A DNA stretch of 64,000 nucleotides from Paenarthrobacter nicotinovorans (GCF_007670255.1 NZ_SZVS01000006.1:186001-250000); one strand, 5' to 3'; counted from the stretch's first letter, positions 15,339 to 24,848 are shown. The notes: a model not told the origin generated them from the sequence alone. A program made the numbers and translations.

Positions 15339-16504
15339 GCAGCAACCGGCTGCTGGGGAAGGCAGAAGTCAAAAGGCGCAGTGAGGTCTTTGGGCAACCA
15401 ACCCGAGGTCGGCTCGGGGATGAGCGCCACGATTTCATCGCGGTTGAGGGGCTTGTCCCCGTAGCTGTGAAACAGCGCCCCGTGGGTGTCCTCGAGGCTG
15501 CCCGTCAGATGCGGCCGTACCAGTTCAGAGTAGAGCGGACCGAAATAGCTCCACCAGACGGGGTGCGCAGGAAGGCCACGCCACATGCCCCGAGTCCATT
15601 GGTTCGACGCCTCCTCGGCCTGCTTTACCTTTTCGGTGGTCACGTGGCTTCGCGTGATTTCGGCGCTTGCAAAGAAGGCGCCTAAGCGTTCTGCAAGTGT
15701 CAGGAAGAACGGTCTCAATCTGGACGCTGTCCCTGTATCCGCACTTCCATAAGCTGACAGACTCAGAGAGATGGCTCCGACGTACATCGGTGCATCATCG
15801 ACGAGCTTCGAAAATCCGAGGTTCTGAACGAAGCCCGAGCCCGTTGCCCGCAGCCACGGCATCCTATTGGACTGCAGCGTCTCCAAGAACGATGCGTCGT
15901 CGTCCTGGGGCGCCAAGGGCCTGCACCCCAGGCTGCGTTGGTAATTCGCGGGCACGGCCTGGGGAAGATGCTCCCGACACACGTCCAAGTACTTCTGTCC
16001 CAGCAAGGCAGGGTCCTCGTCCTGAATGAAGTACCACTGTGCGGTGACAGAGTTGAGGTAATGCCCGGGGGACAGATGCTTGAAGTACTCCTCGTAAGCC
16101 GTGAGCGGAGGCTCCTTTGGCTCCGGCCACGTCCCGTCCGTCTGTGCATCTATGGCGACCCCGCTGACAGCTCTGGCCAGTTTCTTCGCGAACGCCCAAG
16201 CATGAGGGATTTCCGTTGCAGGACCGCCGCCCTCGACGCTGATGTCGTACCGGTACCTTATGCCGAGGACGACAATGCTTGCTTGGCGTTCGTCAATGTC
16301 CTCCCCGCTGTCAGCATAAGGACCCTCGACCGTGAAACTGTAGTTCCGTTGAGCGCTACGGCGGACCAGAAAACCCCACGTTTCTTCATCGGAGGGGCCA
16401 CTTTCTGCAGGGTCGAAGGTCAGCCCGCGAATGTTGTTGATGCGCGTCGCGACGTCTTCATGGCTGAGCGCCTCTGAACCGTAAACAAAGAAATCGTAGG
16501 ACAC
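15308..16504 (-). CDS. Uncharacterised 398-aa protein, possible transferred gene
   Basis: The frame is long, starts with M-S-Y-D-F-F-V-Y-G-S-E and has no signal peptide or membrane segment. It is Trp/Tyr-rich with an acidic first third (E-E-T-W-G-F-L-V, G-E-D-I-D-E-R-Q), a helical middle, and ends in a Pro-rich segment. I do not recognise a family. The style of a soluble, acidic, unlinked protein resembles some immunity-like proteins, but no toxin is adjacent. By eye its base composition is less GC-rich than the neighbours, and a 94-bp inverted-repeat element lies 37 bp upstream. The 3' end overlaps the rhodanese gene by 31 bp, tail to tail. Confidence 0.7.
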   Translation of the reverse strand: MSYDFFVYGSEALSHEDVATRINNIRGLTFDPAESGPSDEETWGFLVRRSAQRNYSFTVEGPYADSGEDIDERQASIVVLGIRYRYDISVEGGGPATEIPHAWAFAKKLARAVSGVAIDAQTDGTWPEPKEPPLTAYEEYFKHLSPGHYLNSVTAQWYFIQDEDPALLGQKYLDVCREHLPQAVPANYQRSLGCRPLAPQDDDASFLETLQSNRMPWLRATGSGFVQNLGFSKLVDDAPMYVGAISLSLSAYGSADTGTASRLRPFFLTLAERLGAFFASAEITRSHVTTEKVKQAEEASNQWTRGMWRGLPAHPVWWSYFGPLYSELVRPHLTGSLEDTHGALFHSYGDKPLNRDEIVALIPEPTSGWLPKDLTAPFDFCLPQQPVAAYIPSPLRAQ

Positions 16505-16541
16505 CGGCTCAGCCTAGCGCTCCGAATCTGAGATAAAGGGC

Positions 16542-16635
16542 AATTTCTGCTGGATCATCCAGTGCTGCAGCTTGAGTAACCCGTACCAGGTAGGGAACAC
16601 GCAGGATGCGTCGACGGAATGATCCAGCAGAAAAT
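16542..16635. repeat. 94-bp element with 17-bp terminal inverted repeats
   Basis: Left arm 16542-16558 and right arm 16619-16635 are inverted copies with one mismatch (core TTTCTGCTGGATCAT). The 60-base interior has a second, imperfect palindrome around TACCAGGTA (CCC-g-TACC-a-GGTA-GGG). The layout is MITE-like, or a large hairpin between the unknown gene and nanE. It could also act as a terminator, but has no T-run. Confidence 0.6.
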
Positions 16636-16639
16636 GTCA

Positions 16640-17326
16640 CTAAGAGTGCATCGCACCCTTGAACCAGCCCGTAATGCTGGCCGGATGGGTGATCGCCGTG
16701 CCCACAACCACGGCGAAAGCACCGGCGTCGAGGGCCTGACGCGCCTGGGCCGGGGTGTGGATGCGGCCCTCTGCGATGAGGGGCTTGCCCAGGTCTGCGC
16801 CCGCAATCAGGGACAGCAACTCCAGGTCCGGGCCGTCGGTCTTCATGCGCTCGCCGGTGTAGCCCGCCAAAGTAGTGCCGATCAGGTCTGCGCCGGCTTC
16901 AACAGCAGCAACGGCGTCATCTAACGAGCCACAATCAGCCATGACCAGTGCATGCGACTCCGCATGGATTCCGGAAATCGTCTCAGTCAGGGAAAGTCCA
17001 TCCGGCCGCGAACGCCGCGTCCCGTCGATGGCCACCACATGCGCCCCGGCGTTGGCCACGGCCAACGCGTGACGGAGCGTGGGCGTGATGAAGACACCGT
17101 CGTGCCCGTCTTTCCAGAGTCCAATCACAGGAACTTCGACGGCGGCACGCGTGAGCTGCACGTCGGCAAGCCCTTGAACCCGGACCGCCGCGGCACCACC
17201 GATCACGGCCGAGGCCGCCACCTGCCCCGTGGTCCGGGGATCCCGCATGGGCTCGCCCGGATACGCCTGGCAAGAGACGATCAGCTGGGAACGCAGGGCT
17301 TCGAGGCTTTCGGACGTGAGGATCAC
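16640..17326 (-). CDS. nanE: N-acetylmannosamine-6-phosphate 2-epimerase
   Basis: A 228-aa TIM-barrel enzyme that converts ManNAc-6-P to GlcNAc-6-P in sialic acid breakdown. Family marks include V-S-C-Q-A near the N-terminus, V-P-V-I-G-L-W-K (catalytic Lys region), V-A-I-D-G-T, M-A-D-C and the C-terminal phosphate-binding G-R-I-H-T-P-x-Q and V-V-G-T-A-I-T. Last gene of the operon with the ROK kinase and the lyase. Confidence 0.93.
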   Translation of the reverse strand: MILTSESLEALRSQLIVSCQAYPGEPMRDPRTTGQVAASAVIGGAAAVRVQGLADVQLTRAAVEVPVIGLWKDGHDGVFITPTLRHALAVANAGAHVVAIDGTRRSRPDGLSLTETISGIHAESHALVMADCGSLDDAVAAVEAGADLIGTTLAGYTGERMKTDGPDLELLSLIAGADLGKPLIAEGRIHTPAQARQALDAGAFAVVVGTAITHPASITGWFKGAMHS

Positions 17327-17338
17327 AGGACAATTCCT

Positions 17339-18301
17339 TTACGGGAGTACGAGTTTCGCGGCACCAACAATGGCGGCGCTGTTACCCAGGGCCGCGCGGA
17401 CAACGGGAACAGCGAGCAACGGAGCCAGCAGCTCCTGTCGCAGTGCGGCTTCCATGGGCTTCCACCACAGCTCGCCGGCATCAGCGAGGCCACCGGAAAT
17501 AACAACGGTTTCGGGATCGAGGATGTTGATCAGCCCACCCACCGCTTGCCCAGCGGCTACAGCACCGAGTTCGACGGCGGCACGCGCCGCGGCCGCGGCA
17601 GCACCGCCGTCGTGGGTCTTCTTGGCGAGCTCGAACACGCCACGCGTGTCCGCCGCTTCAGCAGCCGAGCCACCAAAGCGCAGGAAGGACTCATGGATGG
17701 CGGGGCCGGAGGCGATCGCCTCCACATGACCGGCGGACCCGCACACGCAAGGCACGGGGCGACCTTCAAAAGCGGCAAAAGGCGACGCGAAGTGCCCTAC
17801 ATGGCCGCCCACAAAGTGATGGCCCAGGACGGGGGCGCCGTCCAGGACGAAGCTGCCGCCGACCCCCGTCCCGAAAGCGACCATGAGCGAACTCGAGGTA
17901 CCGGCAGCGGCTCCCAGCCACGCCTCCCCGAGGGCGTGGGCGTGGACGTCGTTGACGGCGCGGACCTTCAGCCCGAGCCGCGCAGACAGCCCGGAAACAA
18001 GCGCTGTCCCGGCCCAGCCACGGATGGCTTCCGTCGCGGAAACCACAGACCCGGCAACAGCATCGATGACCCCCGCCGAGCCGACGCCGACGCCGGACAC
18101 GGTCAGTCCGGCGTCGGCGGCGCGCCCCACCAAGCCCGCAACCAGTGCGGCGGTGGCATCAAGGATCGCCTCGCCACCGGCCCTGTTCAGCGTGGGAATG
18201 GTGCTCGAGAACAGCACTTCCCCGGAGGAGGAGACAACCCCGGCGGCGGTTTTGGTGCCGCCGAGGTCAACGCCGATTACGTGCGTCATGGAAGGGGGCA
18301 T
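17339..18301 (-). CDS. nanK: ROK-family kinase, probable N-acetylmannosamine kinase
   Basis: A 320-aa ROK sugar kinase. The phosphate loop D-L-G-G-T-K-T is near residue 11, the second ATP-site motif G-T-G-V-G-G in the middle, and the zinc motif reads C-V-C-G-S-A-G-H-V-E with the usual third Cys replaced by His. Between a NanE and a NanA-type lyase it most likely phosphorylates ManNAc at O6. The start at 18301 lies six bases from the lyase stop; an ATG four codons later is a near equal. Substrate is from context. Confidence 0.85.
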   Translation of the reverse strand: MPPSMTHVIGVDLGGTKTAAGVVSSSGEVLFSSTIPTLNRAGGEAILDATAALVAGLVGRAADAGLTVSGVGVGSAGVIDAVAGSVVSATEAIRGWAGTALVSGLSARLGLKVRAVNDVHAHALGEAWLGAAAGTSSSLMVAFGTGVGGSFVLDGAPVLGHHFVGGHVGHFASPFAAFEGRPVPCVCGSAGHVEAIASGPAIHESFLRFGGSAAEAADTRGVFELAKKTHDGGAAAAAARAAVELGAVAAGQAVGGLINILDPETVVISGGLADAGELWWKPMEAALRQELLAPLLAVPVVRAALGNSAAIVGAAKLVLP

Positions 18302-18307
18302 GAATGA

Positions 18308-19225
18308 CTAGACCAGCCCGTTGCGTTCCAGGATTTCGCGGATCGCGGCAGTCTCGGACTCGTTCAGGGAAAGCATCGGCGAGCTCATCGTGTTGGACTC
18401 GATGATGCCCATGACCTGGAGCGCGGTCTTGAAGGCACCCAAGCCCGCGGCACCGCCGGACACGCGGCCACCAGGGGTGTAAACGATCTCGAAGACGTCG
18501 GCCAGGCGATCCTGCTCGCGGGCAGCGGCAGCCCAGTCGCCGGCCTGCGCGGCGTCGAAGAGGCGGCGGTAACCGGCGGGATCAACGTTGCCGAGGCCTG
18601 GAACAACGCCCTGCGCGCCGCCCAGGAGGGCGCCGTCAACCACGACTTCGTGACCGGTGAAGATGTCGAAGTTCGGGATGTCCTTGGCTGCAAGGAGCAG
18701 CTGTCGGAAGGAAACATCGTCGCCCGAGGAGTCCTTCACACCGGCAATGACGCCATCGCGGCCCAGGCGAACCAACAAATCGGTGGGCAACTTGAAGTGG
18801 GTGCGGACCGGCACGTCGTAGGCAAAGATCGGCTTGTCGATGGCTTCGTGGATGCTGCGGAAGTGGGTCTCGGTCTCCGCGACATTGCCGATCGCGTAGT
18901 ACATGGACGTCACCACGATCGCGTCGGCACCGAGGTCAACCACCTTGCGGGCCTCCTCGATGACGCGGTTGGTGGTCTGCTCGTTGGCGCCCACGATCAG
19001 CGGGACGGCCCCGGCGTTGGCTTCGGCGATGATGGTCACCACCAGCTCGCGCTCTTCGTTGCTGAGGTAGGGGACTTCGCCGGATGAACCCAGGACGAAA
19101 AGCCCGGACACACCGCCGTCGATCAGGTGTTTGGTGACGTTTTTCAACGACTGGACGTCGATGCTGCCGTCTGCGTGGCGGGGCGTGATGACCGGGGGAA
19201 TGACGCCCTGGAATTGAGTGGACAC
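18308..19225 (-). CDS. nanA: DapA/NanA-family aldolase, probable N-acetylneuraminate lyase
   Basis: I choose GTG at 19225 because GGAG is seven bases upstream, giving 305 aa, the family length. The family marks are G-S-S-G-E-V (phosphate/carboxylate binding), Y-D-V-P (Tyr of the catalytic triad) and G-V-K-D-S-S-G-D with the Schiff-base lysine. DapA versus NanA cannot be told from motifs alone, but the setting (NanE, NanK, transporter, NanR-like regulator) points to sialic acid cleavage to ManNAc and pyruvate. Confidence 0.85.
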   Translation of the reverse strand: MSTQFQGVIPPVITPRHADGSIDVQSLKNVTKHLIDGGVSGLFVLGSSGEVPYLSNEERELVVTIIAEANAGAVPLIVGANEQTTNRVIEEARKVVDLGADAIVVTSMYYAIGNVAETETHFRSIHEAIDKPIFAYDVPVRTHFKLPTDLLVRLGRDGVIAGVKDSSGDDVSFRQLLLAAKDIPNFDIFTGHEVVVDGALLGGAQGVVPGLGNVDPAGYRRLFDAAQAGDWAAAAREQDRLADVFEIVYTPGGRVSGGAAGLGAFKTALQVMGIIESNTMSSPMLSLNESETAAIREILERNGLV

Positions 19226-19262
19226 AGAAATCTCCGTTGTTTGTAACGTGTGAAAGGAAAAA

Positions 19263-20060
19263 CTAGATGTGGAGCAGGCTCGGCGCGGCGCCAAGCAGCT
19301 TGCGGGTGTAGTCGTTGCTGGGGTTGTCAAAGACCTGGGCAGCGGTCCCTTGTTCGACGATCTTGCCGAAGTACATGACGCAGATGCGGTCCGAGACGTA
19401 CCGGACGGTCTGGATGTCGTGCGAGATGAACACCATGCCGAGGTTCAGCTGCGTTTTCAGGTCGGACAGAAGGTTCAGCACCTGCGCCCGGACCGAAACG
19501 TCCAGGGCCGACGTCGGCTCGTCCGCCACGATGATGTCCGGGTCCAAGGCCAGTGCGCGGGCGATCGCCACACGCTGGCGCTGGCCGCCGGAAACTTGCG
19601 ACGGCGTCACTTCTGCTGCCGACTGCGGCAAGCCAACCAGCGCCAACAGTTCCTTGACTTTTGCCAGACGGCTCGCGGCGGTACCGATGCCGTGGACCTG
19701 CAGGGGATCGGTGAGGATGTCCTGGATGGTCATGCGCGGGTTCAGCGCCGTGGACGGATCCTGGAAGACCACGGAGACGGAGCGGCCGAACTCGCGCCGC
19801 ATGGCAGCGTTCCGCTTGATGGCCGGCTTGCCGTGGAACAAAACCTGGCCCGACGTCGGCGGCTGGAGTCCCACGAGCACTGACGCAAGGGTGGACTTTC
19901 CACAGCCGGACTCGCCCACGATGCCTACGGTCTCACCGCGGCTGATGGTGAAGTCAACGCCGTCGACGGCCTTGACGATGTTGGGACGGAACAGGCCGCC
20001 GGTGCGCGCCCGGTGGTAGACCTTGACGTCCTTGAGTTCAATCACTGGGGTGGCAGTCAC
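19263..20060 (-). CDS. Dpp/Opp-type ABC transporter ATP-binding protein (DppF-like)
   Basis: A 265-aa ATPase with Walker A G-E-S-G-C-G-K-S-T, Q-loop V-F-Q-D-P, signature V-S-G-G-Q-R-Q-R, Walker B I-I-V-A-D-E-P-T and the switch His in F-I-S-H-D. The DppF/OppF-type C-terminal extension ends in N-D-Y-T-R-K-L-L. The GTG start overlaps the previous stop (GTGA). Pairs with the fused permease-ATPase. Confidence 0.93.
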   Translation of the reverse strand: MTATPVIELKDVKVYHRARTGGLFRPNIVKAVDGVDFTISRGETVGIVGESGCGKSTLASVLVGLQPPTSGQVLFHGKPAIKRNAAMRREFGRSVSVVFQDPSTALNPRMTIQDILTDPLQVHGIGTAASRLAKVKELLALVGLPQSAAEVTPSQVSGGQRQRVAIARALALDPDIIVADEPTSALDVSVRAQVLNLLSDLKTQLNLGMVFISHDIQTVRYVSDRICVMYFGKIVEQGTAAQVFDNPSNDYTRKLLGAAPSLLHI

Positions 20061-22168
20061 TTGGCATCCTCCTTCAGGTGGCTCGCCCAGTAGTGGTCGG
20101 CATCGTCCCCGTTCGTCGCAGGGACAGTGGTGAGGACCAGCTTCTGGTTGGGGTCGGCGTCGGGCCGCAGCGAGCGCGCCGCGAAGCGGTCCCCCACAGC
20201 GAAATCGTGCGGTGAAGGAACCGTGCCGGGGATCTGGTGGAGCCTGGCGGCATCGGCTTCGATGGAGAGCACAGCGCCCAGCAGGCCACGGGTGTATTCG
20301 TGCTTCGGGTTCTGCAACAGCTCGGAAGCTTGTGCGGACTCAACCACCTGCCCGGCGTACATCACCGTGATGCGATGGGCCAGTGAAGCAACCAAAGCGA
20401 GGTCGTGGCTGACGAACACCATGGCGAAACCGAGCTGTTCACGCAGTTCGTTGAGCAGGTCCACCACCTGTTTCTGGACGGTGACGTCCAGGGCAGTGGT
20501 GGGCTCGTCCGCAACCACGATCTTCGGCGAGCGGGACAACGCCATGGCAATGAGCACGCGCTGGCGTTGGCCTCCGGAGAGCTCGTGGGGGTAGCTGGCC
20601 AGCGTCCGGACGGGGTCCAGCTTGACCATTTCCAGCAGCTCCGTGGGGGTCTTGCGGCCGCCACGCTTGGTGAGCTGCTCCAGCTGTTCCTTGATCTTCA
20701 TGGACGGGTTCAGCGAGCTCAACGCGTCCTGGTACACCATGGCGATCTGCTCACCGCGGAGACCTACGTAGGCCTTGGGGTTGCTGTGCTTCGTCTTGGG
20801 ATCCAGCAATTCCTTGCCGTCAAAGACGATGGAGCCAGTCACCTGGGCAGTCTTCGGCAGCAGGCCCATCACGGCGAGGGACGTGATCGACTTGCCGCAG
20901 CCGGACTCGCCAACCAGGCCCATGGTTTCGCCCTCCCGGACCGTGAAGGACACGTTGTCCACGATCGGGATGTCTCCGAAACGGCCCGGGAAACGGATGG
21001 ACAGGTTCTTCACTTCAAGGACGTTGCGTGCGCCTGCCGGTACCTGGGGGAGGCGATCGGTGCGCTTCGCTTCGATCGAGGCAAGGAGTTCCAGTTCGCG
21101 GTCCAGGAGGAGGTGCGGATTGGCGGCGGCGGTGCGCACATCGGTGAGCAGGGCCGACTGGCCGGCCTCGGAAGTGGCAGCCATACCTGAAGCCGCCCGG
21201 ACGCCGTCGAGCTCGTGTTCTTCAACCACCGAAGGTTGGGCGACAGTGGTTGCCACCTCGGTGTCGACGGCCACGGAAGCGGAGGAACCGTCGTCGTCCT
21301 TCACCACCGTAGCCTTGCGAAGCCTGGGGTTGACCATCGCATCGGTGAGGCCCTCGGCGAGGATGTTCAGGGACAGGACGGTCAGCAGGATGGTGAGGCC
21401 GGCGAAAGTGGTGGCCCACCAGCCGCCTGACAGGACCAGGTTGCGTCCGTAAGAGATGACGTTGCCCCAGGAAGGAGCGGGATCCTGCACGCCGGCGCCC
21501 AGGAAGGACAGGGATGCCTCGAGGATGATGGCGTCGGCCACCATGACCGTGGCGAACACGAGCACGGGGGCTGCGGTGTTGCGGACGATGTGCTTGACCA
21601 GGATGTAGAACCGGCCGGCGCCGATCACACGCTCGGCGCGGACGTAGTCTTCACCGTATTGGGCCAGGACGTTGGCCCGGACCACGCGGGCCAGCTGCGG
21701 CGTGTAGATGATGGCGATCGCGATGATGATGGTCGGGACCGAGTTGCCGAAGGCGGCCAGGAGTACGGCGGCCAGCGCGATACCCGGGAAGGCCATGAGG
21801 ATGTCCATGATCCGCATGATGATTTCGTTGACGGACTTGCTCGAGGTGGCCGCGAACGAGCCCAGAAGCGCACCCACCAGGATGGCCAGGCCAACAGCGC
21901 CCAGGCCGATCATGAGCGAGGACTGTGCACCGAAGAGGAGCCGGGAGAAGATGTCGCGGCCCAGGCGGTCCGTTCCGAAGAAGTGCTCGGCTCCCGGGGG
22001 AGTCGCTGGGATGAACGTCTCCAGCGGATCATGCGGGGCCAGCACGGGCGCCAGGATGGCCGCCAGGACAATGAGCATGAGGAAAGACAGGGCGATGCGG
22101 GAGCCCCAGGGCAGAGCCTTGAAACGAAGGCCCGGGGCGCTTAGCCGTTCTGCGAGCTTGCTGCGCAT
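20057..22168 (-). CDS. Fused Dpp-type permease (DppC-like) and ATPase (DppD-like)
   Basis: A 703-aa fusion. Residues about 1-300 are a DppC permease: one N-terminal helix, then the binding-protein-dependent domain with an E-A-S-L-S-F-L-G-A-G-type EAA motif. A 75-residue linker follows. From about 375 to 700 there is a complete ATPase (G-E-S-G-C-G-K-S, L-S-G-G-Q-R-Q-R, V-V-A-D-E-P-T-T-A-L-D, F-V-S-H-D) with the oligopeptide/dipeptide C-terminal extension. Such DppC-DppD fusions occur in Actinobacteria. The position in the operon indicates the second half of the transporter core. Confidence 0.93.
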   Translation of the reverse strand: MRSKLAERLSAPGLRFKALPWGSRIALSFLMLIVLAAILAPVLAPHDPLETFIPATPPGAEHFFGTDRLGRDIFSRLLFGAQSSLMIGLGAVGLAILVGALLGSFAATSSKSVNEIIMRIMDILMAFPGIALAAVLLAAFGNSVPTIIIAIAIIYTPQLARVVRANVLAQYGEDYVRAERVIGAGRFYILVKHIVRNTAAPVLVFATVMVADAIILEASLSFLGAGVQDPAPSWGNVISYGRNLVLSGGWWATTFAGLTILLTVLSLNILAEGLTDAMVNPRLRKATVVKDDDGSSASVAVDTEVATTVAQPSVVEEHELDGVRAASGMAATSEAGQSALLTDVRTAAANPHLLLDRELELLASIEAKRTDRLPQVPAGARNVLEVKNLSIRFPGRFGDIPIVDNVSFTVREGETMGLVGESGCGKSITSLAVMGLLPKTAQVTGSIVFDGKELLDPKTKHSNPKAYVGLRGEQIAMVYQDALSSLNPSMKIKEQLEQLTKRGGRKTPTELLEMVKLDPVRTLASYPHELSGGQRQRVLIAMALSRSPKIVVADEPTTALDVTVQKQVVDLLNELREQLGFAMVFVSHDLALVASLAHRITVMYAGQVVESAQASELLQNPKHEYTRGLLGAVLSIEADAARLHQIPGTVPSPHDFAVGDRFAARSLRPDADPNQKLVLTTVPATNGDDADHYWASHLKEDAK

Positions 22169-22171
22169 GAG

Positions 22172-23128
22172 CTATACCGTCCTGATTCGGGGGTTGATGA
22201 GCAGGTAGAGAAGGTCCACCACGATGTTCACCAGAACAAAGGTGACCGAGATGGTGAGCACCACGCCCTGGACCAGGTTGACGTCCAGGTTGGTGATGCC
22301 GTTAAGGATCAGTTGGCCCATGCCGGGCAGGGCGAAGATCATTTCAATCACGACGGCGCCACCCAGCAGGTAGCCGACGCGGAGTCCCAGCACGGTCACC
22401 GGGGTGACGAGCGCGTTGCGGAGGACGTTCTTGGAGACGACCTCGCGGTATGGGACGCCGTTGCCGATGGCGGTGCGGACGTAGTCCCGGTCGAGTTCTT
22501 CCACCATCGAAGTGCGGACCACGCGGATCAGGGAGGCCGAGACCGGGATACCCAAGGCAAGGGCGGGCAGGGCCATCGAGTTGAGCCAACCGCCGAAGCC
22601 GGATTCCGGCGTCGCGATGCCGCCCGAGGGGAACATCGGGTTCTCGCCGAGCGCGAACCACTGGATGAGGAGGATGCCGAGCCAGAACGACGGCGTGGCA
22701 ATTGCGGCGATCGAGAAGACCCGGACCAGCTGGTCCTGCCATTTGTCGCGGTACAGGGCTCCGATGATGCCGAACGCCAAGGAGACGACGATCGCGATCA
22801 GCACACCAAGGAAGGTCAGCTGAAGAGTGAGCGGAAAGGCCGAGCCGATCATCGAAGCGACGGACTTGGCTGGGGGAGTAGTGACCCCGAGGTCGAACTG
22901 CAGGAGCTTGCCGAGGAAACGGAAGTACTGCAGGACCAGGGGATCGTTGAGGCCGTTCTCCTGGCGGTACTGCTGCTTCGCTTCTTCGCTGGCGCCGTCA
23001 CCGAGGGCCGAGCTGGCCTGGTCGCCGGGAGCGGCCTGCAGGACGAGGAAGACGAGCAACGTGATGCCCAGGATCATTAATGGCAATGCTGCAAGTCTGC
23101 GGCCGAGCAGACGCAATATCGTGACCAA
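22172..23128 (-). CDS. Dpp-type ABC permease (DppB-like)
   Basis: I choose TTG at 23128, six bases after CCGGAG, giving 318 aa. Longer starts would place coding sequence in the palindromic repeat A4. Six helices are visible; the EAA-type loop is near L-R-N-A-L-V-T-P-V-T-V. The first of two permeases for the substrate-binding protein encoded just upstream, separated by the A4 repeat. Confidence 0.9.
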   Translation of the reverse strand: MVTILRLLGRRLAALPLMILGITLLVFLVLQAAPGDQASSALGDGASEEAKQQYRQENGLNDPLVLQYFRFLGKLLQFDLGVTTPPAKSVASMIGSAFPLTLQLTFLGVLIAIVVSLAFGIIGALYRDKWQDQLVRVFSIAAIATPSFWLGILLIQWFALGENPMFPSGGIATPESGFGGWLNSMALPALALGIPVSASLIRVVRTSMVEELDRDYVRTAIGNGVPYREVVSKNVLRNALVTPVTVLGLRVGYLLGGAVVIEMIFALPGMGQLILNGITNLDVNLVQGVVLTISVTFVLVNIVVDLLYLLINPRIRTV

Positions 23129-23150
23129 TGTGTTCTCCGGTTGATTGTGG

Positions 23151-23211
23151 GTTGCGGGGCCTGCTCTGCGCGCCAAGTGGGGGCTTTAGGACGCAAAGCG
23201 GGCCCCGCAAC
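23151..23211. repeat. Palindromic intergenic repeat, family A, copy A4
   Basis: 20-nt arms (23151-23170, 23192-23211; 18 of 20 positions pair; left arm GTTGCGGGGCCTGCTCTGCG) with a 21-nt loop. It sits inside the operon between the binding-protein gene and the permease gene, the place where REP-type elements usually stabilise the upstream message. Confidence 0.85.
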
Positions 23212-23225
23212 GGGTGGGGGACCGC

Positions 23226-24848
23226 CTAGGCGGTGCGTCCGACGTCGATGAACGACAGGCCGGTGGTCGGCAGCGGCTTGAAGCCGTTGAGCTTCTTCTC
23301 GTCCCAGGCGCTGGGCAGCTGGCGGTGGAAGACGGGGTACAACGGGACTTCTTCGGAGACGAGGTCCACAATTTCGCCCACGGTCTTCTTGGCTTCCTCT
23401 CCGGAGGCCTGGGAGCCCTTGTTCATGAGGTCCTGCAGCTTGGTGCGCTCCGGAGCGGTCCAGAAGGCGCGCTTTTCCATCCAGGTGGAGCCGGAGTAGA
23501 ACCAGCTCAGGAGCAGGTCCGCGTCGTTGCCGAACACGGAAGGGTCACCTGGGGCGGCGACAACCGAGTAGTCGCCCTTGCCCACGCGGTCGCTGTACAA
23601 GGCGCCGGACTGGAGGCTCTTGACGGTGACCTTGACGCCGGGAATCTTGTTCCAGGATTCGAGGATCAGCGGCGCAACGTCCTTGACCCATGCCGTGTCG
23701 GTGGTGAGCAGTTCGAATTCGAGGTTGGTGACGCCGGCCTGCTTCAGCAAGTCCGCGGCCTTGGAAGCGTCGTAGCCGTAGACGTTCTTGGCCTTGACGT
23801 AGTCCGGGTGGCCTTCCTGGAAGTAGGAGCTGGCGGCCTTTGCATTGCCGAACAGGGCCTTCTTGATGATGGCTTCCTTGTCCAGGCCGTAGTGCAGGGC
23901 CTGGCGGACCAGCTTGTTGTCGAACGGAGCCTTGGCGCAGTTGAACATCAGGAACAGCAGGCCGAAGGACTGGACCGACTCAACCTTGACCTTGGACTTC
24001 AGTCCGTCGACATCAAGGTAGGGAACGTCCTCGATGGCCTGGACCCGGCCGGACTGGACGGCGGTGACGCGGGCTGCGGCGTCCGAAAGGAGCAGCCAGG
24101 TCATGCCCTTGGCCAAAGCAGGCTTGGGACCGTTGTAGTCGGCGAACGCCTCGAAGACGATCTTGTCGTCCTTGACTGCGGAGACCAACTTGTAGGGGCC
24201 GGAGCCAACCGGCTTGGCGTCGAAGGCCTTGAGATCGGTAGCGAGGGCCTTGGGAACGATCTTCACTACGGAGATGCGCGGACCGAAGCCGGGGAAGGCG
24301 TACTTAAGGGTGAACTCGACTGTCTTGGCATCAACAGGCTTCACGTCTTGGATGAACGGGATGAATTGCGAGAACAGCGACTTGTTGGCCGGATCCATGA
24401 CGCGGGTGAAGGAAAAGGCCACGTCTTCGGTGGTGACGGGGGTGCCGTCGTGGAACTTGGCACCGTCGCGGATGGTCACCTGGTACGTGGTGTCGTTGAT
24501 CTTTTTGGGGTCCGAGGCAGCCAGTGCGTTGTAAGGCTCGCGGGTTGCCGGGTGCAGTTCGATGAGGCCTTCGAAGATGTGCAGGTTGGCCGCCATCGGG
24601 GTAGCGCCGGAGGAGCTCAGCGGATCGAAGCCCGTGGAGAGCGCGTACGAAATGCCTGCTTCGATGGTCAGGTCCTTGTTCACCGCCGCCGTGTTCGTTG
24701 CGTTTCCGGTTGTGGTGCTGGCAGCGCCGCCGCACGCAGAAAGGGTTGCCGTGAAGGCGGCTGCTGCACCAACTGCGCCGCTTAGCTTCAGGAAGTTCCG
24801 GCGGCTGGCATCGTTGACCAGCGGCAGGCTTTGAATCGTCTTGCTCAT
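23226..24848 (-). CDS. Dpp-type ABC substrate-binding lipoprotein, probable sialic acid binder
   Basis: From ATG 24848 (540 aa). The N-terminus carries a twin-arginine-like R-R-N-F-L-K-L-S-G followed by a lipobox L-S-A-C (Cys about 38), so it is a Tat-exported lipoprotein. The rest is an SBP family 5 fold. It is first in the operon, as expected for abundant binding proteins, and repeat A4 follows. Family 5 proteins normally bind peptides; a Dpp-type sialic acid transporter (SatABCD) is known in Haemophilus ducreyi, and the operon context supports that reading here. Confidence 0.9.
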   Translation of the reverse strand: MSKTIQSLPLVNDASRRNFLKLSGAVGAAAAFTATLSACGGAASTTTGNATNTAAVNKDLTIEAGISYALSTGFDPLSSSGATPMAANLHIFEGLIELHPATREPYNALAASDPKKINDTTYQVTIRDGAKFHDGTPVTTEDVAFSFTRVMDPANKSLFSQFIPFIQDVKPVDAKTVEFTLKYAFPGFGPRISVVKIVPKALATDLKAFDAKPVGSGPYKLVSAVKDDKIVFEAFADYNGPKPALAKGMTWLLLSDAAARVTAVQSGRVQAIEDVPYLDVDGLKSKVKVESVQSFGLLFLMFNCAKAPFDNKLVRQALHYGLDKEAIIKKALFGNAKAASSYFQEGHPDYVKAKNVYGYDASKAADLLKQAGVTNLEFELLTTDTAWVKDVAPLILESWNKIPGVKVTVKSLQSGALYSDRVGKGDYSVVAAPGDPSVFGNDADLLLSWFYSGSTWMEKRAFWTAPERTKLQDLMNKGSQASGEEAKKTVGEIVDLVSEEVPLYPVFHRQLPSAWDEKKLNGFKPLPTTGLSFIDVGRTA

